From contig NZ_AP014936.1 in assembly GCF_002355415.1 (NCBI RefSeq), positions 3,162,001 through 3,226,000 of the forward strand: DNA of 64,000 nt, written 5' to 3'. Below the pieces are notes generated by a model. It did no database searches and was not told where the DNA came from. It saw only the letters and a list, made by a program, of their open reading frames with translations. The position numbers and the translations under genes were made by a program. The stretch is from Sulfurifustis variabilis (GTDB lineage Bacteria; Pseudomonadota; Gammaproteobacteria; Acidiferrobacterales; Sulfurifustaceae). Below, one piece after another: positions 25,756 to 33,913 of this stretch (its first letter is position 1; each line of letters begins with the position of its first letter).

Positions 25756-26121
25756 ACAGGAGCTACACGATCGGGTGCTCGGTTTGGATGGCCTCGCGCT
25801 CCGCGAAAGGTTGCGAGACGCTCGAAGGAGGCGTCGCGTCCTGAGGCGGCAGACCGGGCGGACGTTGATTGTGACCGGGCGCCTGCCGGAGTACGTGCCG
25901 ATCCACAGGCGAGGCCACGGTACCTGTAAGCTTCCTGGAATCGTGGTATTAGGGGAGCCGCCATGAGCGCGGCCGAAACCTCGCTATTGGGCGTGGCACG
26001 TGGTTCTGATCCGGATCAAAGCAAAGGGCGTCGGAAAACCGTAGCCTGTCGTGAGTTCCACGCAGTCGCTCGGGCCGGCCTTCGTCGTGCGACGACGCGA
26101 ATGCAGGACAGGAGGCGGTTT
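25756..26121. other. intergenic region, no gene seen
   Basis: About 365 bases. A 63-codon Arg-rich plus-strand frame at 25775 and the upstream extension of the next gene (25963-26121) show no domain or ribosome site. Probably contains the promoter of the lipoprotein gene; no dyad or terminator stood out. Confidence 0.4.
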
Positions 26122-26619
26122 ATGCGAATCACGCGTGTGCCAGCAGTAGCGCTCGCCAGCCTGCTCGTTGTTTCGGGCTGCGCCACCTATCAAGGGCCAC
26201 AGGAGCAGGCCGGGATGGTCATCGGCGGCATCGTGGGCGGCATACTGGGATCCGAGATCGGCGGCGGGTATGGCCGTGGGCACCATGGCTATTACGGGCG
26301 TTATCCCGCGCCCACCGCGGCGATCATCGCCGGGACCATCGCCGGGGCCATGATCGGCGGGGCGATCGGCCGCTCGATGGACGAGACCGACCGCCTGAAG
26401 ACGGCGGCCACTCTCGAAACCGTGCGCACCGGCGTGCCCTCGACCTGGCGCAACCCGGATACGGGCAACCAGTACGCGGTCACGCCGACCAAGACCTACG
26501 AGACGGCATCCGGTCCGTGCCGCGAGTATACGATCGATGCGGTGATCGGCGGAAAGAAGGAGAAGATCTACGGCACGGCCTGCCGCCAGCCGGACGGGAG
26601 CTGGAAGGTGCAGGGTTAA
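26122..26619 (+). CDS. glycine-zipper outer-membrane lipoprotein (SlyB/RT0821-like)
   Basis: 165 residues. Lipobox VVSGC at residues 15-19, then glycine-zipper helices (MVIGGIVGGILGSEIGGG and AIIAGTIAGAMIGGAIG) separated by a Tyr/His/Gly stretch. The C-terminal domain is of the surface-antigen type (TWRNPDTGNQYAVTPT, PCREYTIDAVIGG, GTACRQPDGSWKV). AGGAGG lies 6-7 bases before ATG 26122, so the longer upstream frame is rejected. Probably an envelope-stability protein. Its stop overlaps the convergent ATPase stop by four bases. Confidence 0.88.
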   Translation: MRITRVPAVALASLLVVSGCATYQGPQEQAGMVIGGIVGGILGSEIGGGYGRGHHGYYGRYPAPTAAIIAGTIAGAMIGGAIGRSMDETDRLKTAATLETVRTGVPSTWRNPDTGNQYAVTPTKTYETASGPCREYTIDAVIGGKKEKIYGTACRQPDGSWKVQG

Positions 26620-28547
26620 CGTTCCTCCTGCCCGGCTTCGGGCATACGCCCCGCCCGCAGCCCGTTCGCGACCGCGAGCAGCTCGCTCGCCTCGTGCACC
26701 AGCACCGCGAAAGCGACGCTGATCCAGCCGGCCACCGCGGAAGGAATGAGCGCGACGAGCACCAGGATCGAGAACACGATGTTCTGCGCGGAGACGCGCC
26801 GCGCCTTGCGCCCGAGGCGCAGCGCCTCTTCGATCTTGCCGAGGTCGTCGGCCATGAGCGCGACATCGGCGGCCTCGATCGCGGCGTCGGTGCCGGCCGC
26901 CCCCATGGCCATCCCGCAGGTCGCGGCGGCGAGCGCCGGGGCGTCGTTTACGCCGTCGCCGACCATGAGCACGGCGCCGTGCTCGCGCTGGAGCTGGCCG
27001 ACGGCGCGCACCTTGTCGTCGGGCTTGAGTTCGGCCCGCACGTCGTCGATGCCGACCGTGCGCGCCACGGCGTCGGCCGTGCGGCGATTATCCCCCGTGA
27101 GCATCACCGTGCGAATGCCGAGCGCATGGAGCCGCGCGATCGTGGCCCGCGCGTCTGCGCGCAGGCGGTCCTGCAGGGCGATGAGGCCGCGCACCCGTTG
27201 CCCTTCGCCCACGAGCACGACGGTCTTGCCCTCGCTCTGCAACCGCGCGATCTCCGCCTCGGCGCTCCCACGCTCGCTCCCGAGCGTCGCGAAGAGGCTC
27301 GGACTGCCGACATACCAGATGCGCTCCCCGATCTCGCCCCGGGCGCCCGCTCCCGCCAGCGCCTCGGACGCGTCGGCGGGCGGGGGCATGACGCCCGCCC
27401 CTCGCGCGTGCTCGACGATGGCCCGCGCGAGCGGATGCTCGGAGTAGTGCTCGAGCGCCGCGGCGGCCGCGAGCAGCTCCTGCTCGGTGCCGGCAAAGGC
27501 GCGCAAGTCCGTGACGGCGGGCCGACCGTGGGTGAGCGTGCCGGTCTTGTCGAAGGCGACGACCCGGATCGTGCCGAGGTGCTCGAGGTGCGCGCCACCT
27601 TTAATAAGTATGCCCCGGCGCCCCGCCGAACCGATGCCTGCGGCCATGGCGACCGGCATGGACATGATGAGCGCGCAGGGTGCGGCCGCCACGAGCAGCA
27701 CCACGGCACGCACCGACCAGGTTTCCCAGGGGAGATCGAGCGCGACCGGCGCGACCAGGAAGCCGAGCGCGACCGCGAGCACCGCCGGCGTATAGCGCCG
27801 CCCGAAGCGCTCGATCCACTGCTGGGCTTTGCCCTTGCGCTCCTGCGCCTCCTCGACGAGGTGGATGATCTTCGCGAGGGTGTTGTCGGCGAACGTGGCG
27901 GTCGCCTCGATCGTGAGCGCCCCCTGGCGGTTGATCGAGGCGGCGAACACCTTCTCTCCCGGGCCCTTGTCCACCGGGATGGACTCGCCGGTGACGGGCG
28001 ATTCGTCGAGGCTCGACCTGCCTTCCCGGATCACGCCATCCGTCGCCAGCGCCTCGCCCGGGCGGACCACGAAAAGCTCGCCCGGCTCGAGCGACTCGGC
28101 CGGTACGGTGACCTCGTGGCCATCGCGCAGCACGCGCGCCTCCTTGGGCGCGAGATCGAGGAGCGCACGGATGAAATGGCGGGTGCGCGCGTAGGTATAT
28201 TCTTCGGTGCCCTCGGCCGCGCCGTAGAGGAACACCAGCGCCGCCGCTTCGTCCCAAAGCCCGAGGAACCCGGAACCGGCGGTCGCCGCGAGCATCAGGA
28301 TCTCGATGCCGACCTCCCTCTCGCGGACCAGTTCCTCGATGCCCTCGCGCGCCCAATGCCACCCGCCGAGCGGGATCGCGACCCAGTAGAAGAAGTTCTC
28401 GATGCCTTCGGGGATCAGTCTCACGTGCGCGAGAACGAAACCGGCGGCCGCGATCAGGCCCGCGGCAAGCGCGTTGCGCAGCGGCGGGTAGCGCCACCAC
28501 GACCCCACGTACGCCTCTTCTTTGCCGCACCCGCTTGTCATGCCCAC
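26616..28547 (-). CDS. P1B-type metal ATPase lacking an HMA domain, APC motif
   Basis: 643 residues, short form without N-terminal metal domain. Motifs: [52 protein letters not shown]. The ion site reads AAPCALIMSMP, Ala in place of the usual Cys or Ser before PC. The last helix has HEASELLAVANGLR, close to the HEG..L.V.N..R element of Zn/Cd/Co-exporting ATPases. A divalent substrate (Zn, Cd, Co) is more likely than Cu. It is the lone gene of its unit, converging on the lipoprotein gene. Confidence 0.92.
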   Translation of the reverse strand: MGMTSGCGKEEAYVGSWWRYPPLRNALAAGLIAAAGFVLAHVRLIPEGIENFFYWVAIPLGGWHWAREGIEELVREREVGIEILMLAATAGSGFLGLWDEAAALVFLYGAAEGTEEYTYARTRHFIRALLDLAPKEARVLRDGHEVTVPAESLEPGELFVVRPGEALATDGVIREGRSSLDESPVTGESIPVDKGPGEKVFAASINRQGALTIEATATFADNTLAKIIHLVEEAQERKGKAQQWIERFGRRYTPAVLAVALGFLVAPVALDLPWETWSVRAVVLLVAAAPCALIMSMPVAMAAGIGSAGRRGILIKGGAHLEHLGTIRVVAFDKTGTLTHGRPAVTDLRAFAGTEQELLAAAAALEHYSEHPLARAIVEHARGAGVMPPPADASEALAGAGARGEIGERIWYVGSPSLFATLGSERGSAEAEIARLQSEGKTVVLVGEGQRVRGLIALQDRLRADARATIARLHALGIRTVMLTGDNRRTADAVARTVGIDDVRAELKPDDKVRAVGQLQREHGAVLMVGDGVNDAPALAAATCGMAMGAAGTDAAIEAADVALMADDLGKIEEALRLGRKARRVSAQNIVFSILVLVALIPSAVAGWISVAFAVLVHEASELLAVANGLRAGRMPEAGQEER

Positions 28548-28596
28548 CCTCCTGCTTTGCTCCTAGACGCTCGTCCGTCCCCGGAGATTCCTCGGA

Positions 28597-28794
28597 TCAA
28601 TGCAGAATCAGTCGCGCGAGAACCTCGACTATGAGCGCCAGCGCCTCGTAGTGCTCACCCCGAGCGAACCGCGCCTGCGCCTCGGCCATCGCACCGCTGG
28701 CCGCGAACGGCTTCATGCTCGTGGCCAGCCCCTTGCCGGGGCGAAAACGCGCATCGGGCCTGCGTGCCGGGAGGGCCGGAGCTCCGGACGACAT
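28597..28794 (-). pseudogene. C-terminal relic of a second TPM-domain gene
   Basis: The frame reads PGKGLATSMKPF, AEAQARFARGEHYEALALI, VEVLARLI and matches the end of the TPM protein encoded just upstream (PGEALTYILKRL, ADVQMRLGRDEYYEAIALI) at about 22 of 45 positions. The N-terminal half of the domain is missing and the frame is offset from the intact copy. It appears to be what remains of a tandem duplicate. Confidence 0.6.
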
Positions 28795-29374
28795 CGCTCG
28801 AAGGCCGGATCAATTGCGCCAGCTTATCGAGGATGAGCGCGATCGCCTCGTAATACTCGTCCCGGCCGAGCCGCATTTGCACGTCGGCCATGGCGTCCCG
28901 GGCCATGAGCCGCTTCAGGATGTAAGTGAGCGCCTCACCGGGCACGACGCTGAACTCGCGATCCTCCTGCACGATCACGACAAAGACGAAACGCCCGCCC
29001 TCCAGCGCGTTCGTGCGCTTTCTCCAGCGGGCGATCAGGCGCTGGGCGTAGGCCGCGATGCTTTCCGGCCGGATCGTTTTCGCGATCAGCACGATGATCC
29101 TCGCGTCGGCCTGCTGCTCCAGGTCGGCGATCCGTGCCGCGAGCGCTCGGCCTTGCGCAACATCGAGAACCCCGGCCTCGTCGCTCAAGGAGCGCAGCAG
29201 CGGGGGCAGCGGCCGCGGAGCGGTTTGCGCCGGCGACGCGGGCATCCCGAAAAACGCCAGGCAGAGAGCGGCGAGCGCGAGAAGACGCCGTCGGGGGCGC
29301 GCCGCGCCGGCCGGCCCGCCCCCGGTCGGGCGGCTCCCCGCCATGCGGGCCACGGGCCGGGTTGAGTCGATCAT
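28655..29374 (-). CDS. TPM-domain protein with signal peptide, 3' end altered
   Basis: 239 residues as read. Signal peptide LLALAALCLAFFGMPASPA, then a TPM (TLP18.3/Psb32) domain up to about residue 190: LSDEAGVLDVAQGRALAARI, ADARIIVLIAKTIRP, FVFVVIVQEDREFSVVPG and KLAQLI. Residues 190-239 are an out-of-frame reading of the following TPM relic, so the natural stop was probably near 28800. The ATG overlaps the PII-like stop as ATGA. TPM proteins are often envelope proteins of unknown role; here it closes a metal-efflux transcript. Confidence 0.75.
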   Translation of the reverse strand: MIDSTRPVARMAGSRPTGGGPAGAARPRRRLLALAALCLAFFGMPASPAQTAPRPLPPLLRSLSDEAGVLDVAQGRALAARIADLEQQADARIIVLIAKTIRPESIAAYAQRLIARWRKRTNALEGGRFVFVVIVQEDREFSVVPGEALTYILKRLMARDAMADVQMRLGRDEYYEAIALILDKLAQLIRPSSDVVRSSGPPGTQARCAFSPRQGAGHEHEAVRGQRCDGRGAGAVRSG

Positions 29375-29715
29375 CGGCCGTGAGGGCCGATCGCGCCGGC
29401 CTCGCCGATGGGAACGGCGGCGGTGATCTCGCTGATGTAGATCCAGCCCGCCTCGGGCTGGCCGGTCCGGGCGTGGTCGCGAATGATGTTGACGGCTTCG
29501 GCCGTGCGCTGCTCATCGTGGCACACGAGCTCCAGCTTGACTTCGGTGATCACCTTCTCGCCCAGTTCGACGGAGTACTCCTCTTCCCGGGCGTCGAGCG
29601 CCTTGAGCATGCCTTTGACGTCGATGATCGACAGGTTGCGATATCCCGCGCTCTCGAGCGCGCGCACGACATCCGCGATGCGGTTGCGGTGGACGAAGGC
29701 CTTGATCTCTTTCAT
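29371..29715 (-). CDS. PII-like signal protein of the metal-efflux-linked type
   Basis: 114 residues, ferredoxin-like PII fold: MKEIKAFVHRNRIADVVRAL, then NLSIIDVKGM, a short T-loop region (DAREEEYSVELGEK), KLELVCHDEQ and GWIYISEI. It is shorter and diverged from GlnB, and sits in a heavy-metal RND operon, which is the known setting of the PII-NG group. Probably binds a nucleotide or metal and adjusts transporter activity, not nitrogen metabolism. Coupled by ATGA at both ends, to mgtC before and the TPM gene after. Confidence 0.85.
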   Translation of the reverse strand: MKEIKAFVHRNRIADVVRALESAGYRNLSIIDVKGMLKALDAREEEYSVELGEKVITEVKLELVCHDEQRTAEAVNIIRDHARTGQPEAGWIYISEITAAVPIGEAGAIGPHGR

Positions 29716-30164
29716 GCGCGTTTCTCCGGGTGTGAGTGATGTCTCGCCCTTGCCTTGATCGAGCGCCAGGCCGGGAAGTGATGGAGCGCCAGCAGCGAGA
29801 AGATGACGATGGATGTCAGGACACCGATCACGTACATGCCGTAGCCGACGGCGAGCCCCACGGCGGCCGTGGCCCAGATCGTCGCGGCCGTGGTGAGTCC
29901 CGCGACCCGGCCCTGCTCGCGCAGAATCACGCCGGCGCCGAGGAAGCCGACGCCGGTGACCACGTTCGCGGCACGGGTCGGGTCGGTCGCGCCGTCCACG
30001 TGACTCGAGACGAGCGCGAACACGCCGGCGCCGAGCGACACCGCCGCGTAGGTGCGCACGCCCGCTTCCCGCCCGTGCCGCTCCCGCTCCCAACCGACGA
30101 TGCCGCCCAGGAGCGCTGCGAACACGGCGCGCAGCACCATTACGAGCTCGTTATTCCAGTCCAT
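29712..30164 (-). CDS. MgtC/SapB-family membrane protein
   Basis: 150 residues, four to five TM helices, the short MgtC form without a C-terminal domain. Family motifs: LLGGIVGWERERHGREAG, LGAGVFALVSS and VVTGVGFLGAGVILRE. ATG 30164 overlaps the ICMT-like gene by 25 bases. MgtC proteins modulate F-ATPase or cation homeostasis in pathogens; the role in this operon is unknown, though Mg or other divalent cation balance would fit. Confidence 0.9.
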   Translation of the reverse strand: MDWNNELVMVLRAVFAALLGGIVGWERERHGREAGVRTYAAVSLGAGVFALVSSHVDGATDPTRAANVVTGVGFLGAGVILREQGRVAGLTTAATIWATAAVGLAVGYGMYVIGVLTSIVIFSLLALHHFPAWRSIKARARHHSHPEKRA

Positions 30165-30799
30165 GAAGTGAGCACCGCTCCGGGTTCCTCCGGTGTGGTT
30201 ACAGGCGAAGAGGGCGAGACCGCGGCATCGTTCAGCCACTCGAGCAGGACCAGTACGGCGACGGTCCGCGCGAGTACGCGCCATTCGCGGTTTCTGCGCC
30301 AGGCGCGCCACTGCCACTGTCCGGGTCCGGGTCTCAAGGGCAGGCGGGGCACGAAGCGCGGCGTCTGCGCCGCATAGCCCTCCCACGCCGCGCCGAAACG
30401 CTCGGCGAGAAGCCGTTCCTCGCGCGGGACGACGAACGCGTACACCGCGGGGATCAGGAGAGCGGCCGCAACGATGGCGAGGCCGTCCTCCATGCTCGCC
30501 GCGAAGCCGACGCCGATCAGGTAGGAGCCCGCGTAGAGCGGATGGCGGACCATGCTATACGGCCCTCCAGTGGTAAGGGTGCGACGCTTGTCGATAACGC
30601 CGGCCGCCCAGGATCGCAGGCCGAGCCCTAGCGCGATGAGGGCGAGCCCGATCGGATGCGGGAGATCGACCAGGCTCAGGATTGGATGGGGCCGGCCGCC
30701 GTCGTCCACGAGCCACTCGGCCGCCACCGCGACGAACAGGACGAACGAGAGGTGCAACCGGTAGCGCGCGATGAGCTCGCCGAGGGATGCCGCGATCAA
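30140..30799 (-). CDS. isoprenylcysteine-methyltransferase-like (ICMT/PEMT) membrane protein
   Basis: 219 residues, several TM helices. The C-terminal catalytic signature is GGPYSMVRHPLYAGSYL followed by VVPREERLLAERFG, the RHPxY and EE pair of the ICMT/PEMT family. It begins at TTG 30799, supported by AGGAGG 7 bases upstream, and overlaps the czcA stop (TTGA). ICMT-like proteins are regular companions of CzcA-type genes, but their substrate in bacteria is not known. Confidence 0.88.
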   Translation of the reverse strand: MIAASLGELIARYRLHLSFVLFVAVAAEWLVDDGGRPHPILSLVDLPHPIGLALIALGLGLRSWAAGVIDKRRTLTTGGPYSMVRHPLYAGSYLIGVGFAASMEDGLAIVAAALLIPAVYAFVVPREERLLAERFGAAWEGYAAQTPRFVPRLPLRPGPGQWQWRAWRRNREWRVLARTVAVLVLLEWLNDAAVSPSSPVTTPEEPGAVLTSWTGITSS

Positions 30800-33700
30800 G
30801 ACGTTTCCTCCTTCCGCTTGCGCGTCTCGATCCATTCGTAAATGACCGGCAGCAGCACCAGCGTGAGCAGCGTCGAGGTAATGAGCCCGCCGACGACCAC
30901 GGTCGCGAGCGGGCGCTGGGTCTCGGCGCCCACCCCGCTCGAGAGCAGCATCGGGATGAGGCCGAGGATCGCCACGCTCGCGGTCATGAGCACGGGCCGA
31001 AGCCGGAGCTCGGCTCCCCGGCGTACGGCGTCCGCGACGGTCAGCCCCTTCTCGCGCAGCTCGTTGATGAACGAGACGAGCACGATGCCGTTCAGCATCG
31101 CGACGCCGAAGACGGCGATGAAGCCGATCGCCGAGGGGACCGACAGGTACTGGCCCGTGATCCAGAGCGAGACGAGCCCGCCGATGGTGGCGAAGGGGAC
31201 GTTGGCGATGATGAGGGCCGCGTACTTGACCGAGTTGAACGCGGTGTAGAGCAGCACGAAGATGAAGAAGATGGTGAGCGGCACGATCACGCTGAGACGC
31301 GCCATCGCGCGCTGCTGGTTCTCGAACGCCCCGCCCCACTCGAGCCAGTAGCCGCTCGGGAGCTTGACCTGGGCGGCGATCGCGCGGTTCGCGTCGCGCA
31401 CGAAGCCGTCCACGTCGCGCCCGCGCACGTCCATCTGGATCACGGCGTAGCGTTGGAGCTGCTCGCGCCGCACGAACGAGTAGCCTTCCGCGACCGACAC
31501 CTCCGCGACGCGCGCGAGCGGCACGATCGCTCCGTTGGCGGTTCGCAGCGGTATCGCCCGGATCGCCTCGACCGAAGCCTTGGATTCGTCGGCGATCCGG
31601 GCGGTGATGTCGAAGCGCTTCACGCCCTGGATCAGGGTGGAGACGGGCTCGTTGCCGATGCCCGTGCGGACCACCGTGAGGACGTCGTCGGCGTTGAGCC
31701 CGTAGCGCGCGAGCGCCTCGCGGTCGACGCGGATGCGCACCTGCGGCTTGCCGAGGTTGGCCTCGAGCGCGAGGTCGGCGACCCCGGGGACCCTGGCAAT
31801 CGCGTCCTTTATCTCCCGGCTCAGGCGGTCGAGGGTCGCGAGGTCCTCGCCGTAGATCTTGGCGGCGAGGGTGGCGCGCACGCCGGAGATCAGCTCCTCG
31901 ACCCGCATCTGGATCGGCTGGGTAAAGGCGATGACGATCGTCGGCACCGCTTCCTCGAGCTTCTCGCGCATTGCTTCGCTGAGCTCCTCGATCGTGCGCC
32001 CGCTGCCCCACTCGTCCTTGGGCTTGAGCTCCGTGTAGATCTCCATGTAGTTCGCGTCCGCGGTCTCGCCCTTCTCGGCGCGGCCGATCATGGCGAGCGT
32101 GGTCTTAACCTCGGGGAACCCGGACAGCGCCTGCGAGATCCGCTTCGAGACCTCGATCGACTGCTCGAGCGAGGTCGAGGGGATGGAGGTCACGCGCCAC
32201 ATGATCGAGCCTTCCTGCAGCTGCGGCATGAACTCCTTCCCCAGGAACGGGAAGAGCGCGAGCGAGCCGACGAGGAGCGCCGTTGCGGCGATCACGGTCT
32301 TTCTCTTGTTGCCGAGCGCCCAGGCGAGCAGCGGGAGGTAGCCCCGCTTGACGGTGCGCACGAGCCAGGTGTCCCGCTCCTCCTTGGGCTTGAGGATCAA
32401 TGCCGCCAGCACCGGGATGAGCGTCAGCGTGAGGAGCAGCGACCCCGCCATCGCGAAGCTGATGTTGAAGGCCATGGGCTTGAAGAGCTTGGCTTCCAGG
32501 CCCTGGAGGCTGAAGAGCGGCAGGAACACGACGATGATGATGAGGATGGCGAAGGCGATCGGGCTCGCGACCTCGCGCGCCGCGGTCAGCACCGCCGCGG
32601 TACGGTCGACCTTGCGGTCGCGCTCGCGCCACTCGGCCATGATGCGAAACGAGTTCTCCACCATCACGACCGCGCCGTCGACCATCATGCCGATCCCGAT
32701 CGCGAGGCCCGCGAGCGACATGAGGTTCGCGGAAAGCCCTGCTCTCTCCATGAAGATGAACGCGATCAGCATCGCGAGCGGCAGCGCCGCGATCACGACG
32801 AGCGCCGCACGGAGCTCGCCTAAGAAGAGGAAGAGCACGATCGCGACCAGGATCGAGCCCTCGATCAGGGCGCGCTCCGCTGTCCCGACCGCCTGCTCGA
32901 CGAGTTCGGTGCGTTCGTAGACCGGCCGCAGCACCATGCCTTCGGGCAGCGCCTGCTTCACGATGTCGAGCTTGGCCTTGACGGCGTCCACCACGTTCTT
33001 CGCGTTCTCGCCGATGCGCGAGAGCGCCATGCCGAGCACGACCTCCTTCCCGTCCCGCGTCACGGCGCCGAAGCGCAGCGCCGGTCCCTGGGCGATGGTC
33101 GCGACGTCGCGTAGGTAAACGGGCACGCCGTCCCTCACCTTGACGACGATGCGCCCGAGGTCGGCCTCGTCGGAGGCGAGCCCGAGCCCCCGGACCAGGT
33201 ACTGCTCGGCGCCGATGTTGACGTACTGCCCGCCCACCTGGCGGTTGTTCGCCTCGATCGCCTCCATCACCTCCCGGTAGGTGAGCCCGTACTTGATGAA
33301 GCGCTGCGGGTCGATCACGACCTGGTACTGCTTCTCCTGCCCGCCCCAGGAGAGCACGTCGTCGACGCCGGGGGCGGTGCGCAGGATGAGCCGCACGGTC
33401 CAGTCCTGCAGCGTCCGGAGCTCCATGTCGGAGACCGTGTTCTTGAGGTTCTCGTCGGCGCGCTCGAGGGTGTACCAGAACACCTGCCCTAGCCCTGAGG
33501 AGTTCGGCCCCATCTCCGGTTTCCCGTACCCCTCGGGGATGCGGTCGCCGACCTCCTGCAGCCGCTCCATGACGAGCCGCCGGGCGAAGTAGATGTCCAT
33601 GGCATCGTCGAAGTAGACCGAGACGTAGGAGAGCCCGAAGAGGCTCACCGAGCGGATCTGCTCCACCCCCGGCAGCCCCGCCATGGCCGACTCGACCGGG

Positions 33701-33900
33701 AAGGTGAGGAGCTGCTCGACGTCCTCGGCCGCGAGGCCGGGCGACTCCGTATAGATGTTGACCTGCACCGGCGTCACGTCGGGGAAGGCGTCGATCGGCA
33801 CGGTCGTCACCGCGCGCCAGCCGAGGAACGCGACGACCGCAAAGACGACGAGGACCAGGAACTTGTAGCGCAGGGAGATCTCGACCAGTCTTTCGAGCAT
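30796..33900 (-). CDS. czcA: CzcA/CusA-family heavy-metal RND efflux pump
   Basis: 1034 residues, full length. Twelve TM helices in the RND order, with TM4 motif GIGMMVDGAVVMVENSFR. That motif keeps the DGA of divalent-metal pumps but has GIG where Co/Zn pumps have DFG, so its metal range is less certain than the name suggests. Other regions: WRAVTTVPIDAFPDVTPVQV at the start, FLGKEFMPQLQEGSIMWRV in the porter domain. It is in the middle of a czcICBA-type operon, 14 bases after czcB. Confidence 0.93.
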   Translation of the reverse strand: MLERLVEISLRYKFLVLVVFAVVAFLGWRAVTTVPIDAFPDVTPVQVNIYTESPGLAAEDVEQLLTFPVESAMAGLPGVEQIRSVSLFGLSYVSVYFDDAMDIYFARRLVMERLQEVGDRIPEGYGKPEMGPNSSGLGQVFWYTLERADENLKNTVSDMELRTLQDWTVRLILRTAPGVDDVLSWGGQEKQYQVVIDPQRFIKYGLTYREVMEAIEANNRQVGGQYVNIGAEQYLVRGLGLASDEADLGRIVVKVRDGVPVYLRDVATIAQGPALRFGAVTRDGKEVVLGMALSRIGENAKNVVDAVKAKLDIVKQALPEGMVLRPVYERTELVEQAVGTAERALIEGSILVAIVLFLFLGELRAALVVIAALPLAMLIAFIFMERAGLSANLMSLAGLAIGIGMMVDGAVVMVENSFRIMAEWRERDRKVDRTAAVLTAAREVASPIAFAILIIIVVFLPLFSLQGLEAKLFKPMAFNISFAMAGSLLLTLTLIPVLAALILKPKEERDTWLVRTVKRGYLPLLAWALGNKRKTVIAATALLVGSLALFPFLGKEFMPQLQEGSIMWRVTSIPSTSLEQSIEVSKRISQALSGFPEVKTTLAMIGRAEKGETADANYMEIYTELKPKDEWGSGRTIEELSEAMREKLEEAVPTIVIAFTQPIQMRVEELISGVRATLAAKIYGEDLATLDRLSREIKDAIARVPGVADLALEANLGKPQVRIRVDREALARYGLNADDVLTVVRTGIGNEPVSTLIQGVKRFDITARIADESKASVEAIRAIPLRTANGAIVPLARVAEVSVAEGYSFVRREQLQRYAVIQMDVRGRDVDGFVRDANRAIAAQVKLPSGYWLEWGGAFENQQRAMARLSVIVPLTIFFIFVLLYTAFNSVKYAALIIANVPFATIGGLVSLWITGQYLSVPSAIGFIAVFGVAMLNGIVLVSFINELREKGLTVADAVRRGAELRLRPVLMTASVAILGLIPMLLSSGVGAETQRPLATVVVGGLITSTLLTLVLLPVIYEWIETRKRKEETS

Positions 33901-33913
33901 CGCGGTCTCCTAG

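Noticed and set aside
25775-25966. 63-codon plus-strand frame after the DsbG-like gene
   Set aside because: Arg-rich run of typical chance composition, with no start signal.
30796-33900. Copper/silver specificity for the second RND pump
   Set aside because: TM4 reads GMMVDGAVVMVEN and not the GAMVDAA..ENAHK type seen in the first pump, so it was left as CzcA-like.
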